Assembly: GCF_032854445.1 (NCBI RefSeq)
Contig: NC_088300.1
Location: 44,013,682 to 44,077,681, forward strand
Source: Liolophura sinensis
Taxonomy: Eukaryota; Mollusca; Polyplacophora; Chitonida; Chitonidae
DNA length: 64,000 bases
Direction: 5' to 3'
Shown here: one piece after another, positions 60,101-64,000 of the stretch
Layout of the letters: each line of letters opens with the position of its first letter
How positions within the stretch are numbered: position 1 is the first letter of the stretch
Program-made: the position numbers and the translations under genes
The notes under the pieces: model-generated
What the model saw: the letters and a program-made list of their open reading frames with translations, nothing else
Database searches by the model: none
What the model was told of the DNA's origin: nothing

Positions 60101-63100
60101 ACCAGGTGGCCGTGAAATGCTGTCAAGTCCATGTAGCGCGTTTCTGGGGAGGTATTCTCTAATTTACGCTGCCAAGATTTAGATCTTCTTTTCACTCTAT
60201 CATGTAACATATGAGATGCCAACAGCTCATAATTTGATTCAACGTGACACACATCTTTAAAACAAGATTTTGTTTCTTCTTTCCTTATCACACATTTATT
60301 TTGCAGGTCCTCTGAGGTTGTCTGTCTCTTCTCTTCTCTACGGTTTTCTGGCTTCAAACTTGTATCAGCTGATAACATCATACTTGCACTTGACACAGGT
60401 GCTCTATTATCACCACCACCAAGTTCTTTCTCATTAGTTTTCATGGAAACCACTATTTTCCATGCTTTCATCTGTGCTCGGCCACCAGCTGAAAACATGA
60501 TAAATGTCCGTTTTGTGTCACAATCATGCAACCTCGATTCTGAAACAGCCATTGTCCTCACACTAGAAATATGACCCTTCAAGTTCCGCAGCACAGATAA
60601 TCTGCTCTCCTGACTGGTTGAAGCTGTATGCAAATCAAGGGAATCAAGTATACACGTATATAGCATGAGCTACATGTACTCTGAGTTTTAACTAAACATT
60701 ATCTGTACATGATATTTATGATTATGTGCTTTTTTTTCGTCAAATTGATTATGGAGGATTTCTAAATTTCTAACTAATTTAAACTTCCAATACTCATATA
60801 ATACAATATTTCTCCATGTTTGCTGATTATACAGAATGACAAGATTAGTTCATTTCGTGCTAAGCATATTATCTGAATCATTTATGTGTACATACCCAGT
60901 AGGCCTACGTGAATTTATATCTATATTCTACTGAAAGGATACAGATTACTGAGGATAGGGTGATGTTAGTATCTTCACTACAAGTGAGAAAGACTTCAAA
61001 CTTCTGATCTGGAACAAACAAGATAATATCCACATTTAAAAACCCATTTTTAATAAACCACAGAAATAAATATTTTACTTGAGTACAAGACTACCAAACA
61101 ATTTTTTTTGACGAAACACAAGAAACAAAATTTACATGCTTCATACATTTTGGAACATTGCTATGGACATTCAACAATTCAACCATTCCTTATGTCACAT
61201 ATTTTACAAGAAACAGGCCATATATGTAATTCAGTCTGTAACACAATCACAGCCACACCTCTGTGAGTTGTGGACACCAGATGTTTGACGTCAGACAGTT
61301 CCCTGCCATGGAGGCTACTCTGAAAAATACACAGAATAATATGTTTTAATGTTTTCTGAGACTATATTAAACTTTACAATGATGAAATTATACGATGCAT
61401 TATTACAAAAAATCTCCAGATGCTTAGTTCCTCTAAGAACACAATTATACAGTATGATTGAGGTCTTCGATTGGGGGCCTCTTATTACAACATGGCCATG
61501 CACTCTTGTTCTCTTATACACCAGAATTTAACATTAAACTCATGAATTTAACATTAAACCCAAGAATTTAACATTAAACTCAAGAATTTAACATTAAACC
61601 CAAGAATTTAACATTAAACCCAAGAATTTAACATTAAACTCAAGAATTTAACATTAAACTCAAGAATTTAACATTAAACCCAAGAAATCAGAATTTAACA
61701 TTTAACATTAGCATTAAACAGGGGGCAGGTTATGGTCATGTGATTATGAAGCTTGTCTCTTAATCACTTGTACACACTAGTTGTGGGTTCAAACCCAGTC
61801 TTGGACAGGGAACTTGAGGGTTCACCAGTTGGCACTGTTTGTGAGGCATTAGTGAAGCTGCTCAAGCGGCCGTGCGCATAGTCTAATGCCTATTGAAGGC
61901 CACATGTACCACTTTGGTGTGCTCATTTATACATCACCAATGTGAAGTTTATCAGTAACTTGCTGAAGTTCAAAACGGAGTAGGATTTGAACTACTCTGA
62001 TATATAACACTGTCATTTCAGGATGGTATCTCCCTGTAACCAGCTGGTCTCCATGACAACATACTAACAGTGCTGCCTCAATGAAATACAGGCACGACAC
62101 TTATGCCGTTATGTGCCCTAAGACAAATGAAACACAGCTAACCAGTACTGAGTATATGTACTGTTTTACTGAATGAAAAAAAAAACACGGAAAAAACGTT
62201 CACAATGCACATTTTGAAGCTCGTGGTTGAACACAGGTCATCCACTTCAAGGCCCACCCACCTTGAGAATAGTCTGATCACATGTGATAGTTGTGCTACA
62301 CAGGAAGATGTCACTGGCCTTCAGGAAGACAAATCTGACTGCAGACATGTCCGAGATTTCACACCCCCAAGTTCTGTGCCCTCCCCCACACTCTATCTGG
62401 ACCAGTCGTTGATTCCTCTGGGTGCTCCAGATAATGAAATCGGACTAGAAAACGTTCAAGAAATTTGCAAAATCAAAAGAGAATAATGAAGAATAGTAGA
62501 CTTTATGTAAATTCAATTTTTCCATCTGATGTTAAACAAGAGCAACACCAACCAGAAAACAACTTGATGTTAAGTACTTAAGTTTAAAATTAGTATAAAG
62601 CAATATAGGTGTACTTACAGTATAAAGACACCTGTTTAAAGAGAATTTCTCAGGTATTACAGTATACTTAATACTAATCACCTCATTTGGACAACTAGAA
62701 TCTCCATGTGCATTTGATTGCTTACAGAATTTTTTTCACTAATCTATTCAACTCTTCATTTTCAAATCTTCATACCAGCTAAATGGTGTAAATTTCCCCC
62801 AATACATTAACATGAATATAATAGGCCAATTTTCTTAAATTGACCCTAAATGTTGCAAAACTGTCAATTTGTACAATATGCAATGTAAAAGACAATTCAC
62901 ACCAAGACAATACAAAATAATTATGTTCAGCCTACTGAATGAAATCCCAGGATGAGAATGTCGTTGTCAGTGATGACCAGTCTGTCCATCCAATCAAAAC
63001 CCTTCAGGACCTGAACATGTATAAACCACAAGAAATCTTGTAAAAATCAAGCTTAAGTTGTTCCAGGAATCCAGATTGGTTATGTAGTTTAATAGCTATG

Positions 63101-63947
63101 TATACTAACAATTTAGTCCTGCAAAAGCTTTAATAACAAAAAGTTATCTGTCACCAGTAACCTAAAACTAAACCATTCCATAACTGAGCAGCGTTTGTTT
63201 GCTTGTTGAAGGTTTAACCACACCTTCTGTGTTATCTTAGTCACATCACAACAGTGACTCCTTGGACTATGTCAGTACTAACAGTAACACTGTTGCCTTT
63301 ATCATGGAATGTTGTGGCCGAGGGGATAGTGTGCAAGCGCAGCAAAATACCTCAGGATCCTCTCACCAATGCCACTGCAGTGAGTTCAAGTCTAGCTCAT
63401 GCAAGAAGGTCTGTCAGCAACCTGCGGATGGTCATGTGTGTCCCCCAGGCTCTGCCCAGTTTACTTCCACCATAATATTGTCCGCTGCTGTTGAAGTGAA
63501 ACATTCTTGGATACAGCATAAAGCACCAGTCACATCAATAAATAAAGAATGGACAAAAAAATGACAGGTTAATCTGAACCAAGATGTCAGCCACCACAAA
63601 CACAGACATCAACCATTTCCATAATACCTCACCTTACCCAATAAGAAAACTGTAAAGCCAATACATCCAAAAATTTACTACGGTTTTTATAGACAGCATA
63701 TAGTGATTCAACAGATATCCAAATTTTAAGTTCATATTAAATACATAAAAACACCAATAAACACACTGACACAATCACATACCTTGTTAGACTTTCCACC
63801 AGCTAAACCTGATTCATCCACTTCAAACTCATAGTATATTCCATTTCTTCCACAAGTGTATACAGAGTTCCCATGGCAACTAACAAAGGTGACACCTGCT
63901 TTACCATGGATACCAGACTTGAACTGTAATGCCGATTCTTGAGAATC
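54191..63947 (-). CDS. WDR6: WD repeat-containing protein 6, C-terminal part (5' partial)
   Basis: Ten exons in transcript order: 63947-63783, 63010-62936, 62444-62262, 61319-61259, 61008-60943, 60623-60038, 59408-59044, 58115-57966, 56995-56839, 54263-54191 (stop TGA). All phases agree; 626 residues are visible (human WDR6 is about 1121), so roughly the first 45 percent lies to the right. WDR6 is a multi-WD40 protein that partners the FTSJ1 methyltransferase in 2'-O-methylation of tRNA position 34; the yeast counterpart is Trm734. Family words in order: GIHGKAGVTFVSCHG, YTCGRNGIYYEF, ECGGGHRTWGCE, LKGHISSVRTMAV, MFSAGGRAQMKAW, PETRYMDLTAF, AACSDAVVRFF, GGDVTFWDVT, HQSGVNSISVHQY, AHSAQVTGAKIL, SIDQRLCLWEV and AISGEGLQIL. 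Exon 60623-60038 carries a charged, probably disordered linker. The two donors GTATCC (60942) and GTACAT (56838) are weak. A possible polyadenylation signal is at 53931-53936. Confidence 0.95.
54264..56838 (-). other. Last WDR6 intron
   Basis: 2.6-kb intron without further exons that I can support; it includes a SINE B fragment at 55138. Short open frames (55557-56335 region) show no domains. Confidence 0.6.
55138..55225 (-). repeat. SINE family B, tail fragment
   Basis: Reversed tail ('tttgactgatattttacaca', 'aagaatatttcacttatgc', 'cggccagcataat') in the last WDR6 intron. Confidence 0.7.
58326..58580 (-). repeat. SINE family B, full-length
   Basis: Complete reversed copy from the A/T tail to the tRNA-like head ('ccaactgagccatggaggcc'). 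A 13-bp target-site duplication ATGGCAATTATGA flanks it (58313-58325 and 58581-58593). In a WDR6 intron. Confidence 0.95.
61525..61685. repeat. 20-bp minisatellite, about eight copies
   Basis: Unit 'gaatttaacattaaacycaa' in tandem, differing mainly at one C/T position, with a degenerate ninth copy to about 61720. In a WDR6 intron, about 200 bp from the splice acceptor of exon 61319. Confidence 0.95.
63311..63546 (+). repeat. SINE family B, nearly full-length
   Basis: Head remnant ('ggccgaggggatagtgtg', 'gagttcaagtctagctcatg'), 'cagcaacctgcggatgg', 'ggctctgcccagtttac', tail 'aataaataaag'. In a WDR6 intron, opposite in orientation to the gene. Confidence 0.88.
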
Positions 63948-64000
63948 CTACAAAAGTCAACAGTATAATAAAGGGTGTCTACATCAGCCTGTATATAGCC

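Noticed and set aside
62205-62486. 93-codon plus-strand frame
   Set aside because: It is antisense to the WDR6 exon at 62262-62444, whose minus-strand frame contains the family word CGGGHRTWG.
1-64000. Search for CRISPR arrays, operons, toxin genes, retroviral or LTR elements
   Set aside because: None seen. The regular tandem arrays have no spacers, and no reverse transcriptase, integrase or capsid-like frame was recognised on either strand.

Overview
The window is animal nuclear DNA, most likely from a mollusc or another lophotrochozoan. Genes are split by short exons with GT-AG introns, the sequence is AT-rich, and two families of tRNA-derived SINEs recur throughout. Their tails, (ACTC)n in one and (AAAT)n in the other, resemble repeats I know from molluscan genomes. 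The phylum is an inference. No bacterial features, CRISPR arrays or retroviral/LTR elements were recognised.

Layout. 2.9-6.1 kb (+): last three exons of an SH2-domain gene that starts left of the window. 7.2 kb (+): intact intron-containing tRNA-Tyr gene. 8.6 kb (+): tRNA-Tyr pseudogene split by a short insertion. 9.8-10.4 kb (-): single exon-like ORF resembling the start of a CRT-type drug/metabolite transporter. 13.9-24.6 kb (-): complete UVSSA gene, 14 coding exons, 765 aa. 27.5-29.9 kb (+): complete BORCS7 gene, 5 exons, 99 aa, head-to-head with UVSSA. 36.4-46.1 kb (+): complete SLC17 (sialin-like) gene, 10 coding exons, 537 aa. 49.8-52.7 kb: old 173-bp tandem array with a younger 19-copy 77-bp minisatellite inside it. 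53.1 kb (+): unassigned 119-aa ORF. 54.2-64 kb (-): C-terminal 626 aa of WDR6 in ten exons; the gene continues past the right edge and converges with SLC17.

The genes are ordinary housekeeping genes, not a cassette: transcription-coupled repair (UVSSA), lysosome positioning (BORCS7), organic-anion transport (SLC17), tRNA wobble-base methylation (WDR6) and a tRNA. Splice joins were built by hand by matching reading frame and phase across every junction and by comparison with family sequences remembered from vertebrates; no alignment could be run.

I saw no clearly new multi-gene system. The best leads are protein-level departures from family rules: an SH2 domain without its phosphotyrosine arginine, a sialin-like transporter lacking both TM4 glutamates and the N-terminal dileucine signal, and a UVSSA whose TFIIH-docking phenylalanine is methionine. 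The minisatellite's origin and the split tRNA pseudogene come next. Non-coding space is filled with SINEs and small inverted-repeat DNA elements, several with clear target-site duplications.
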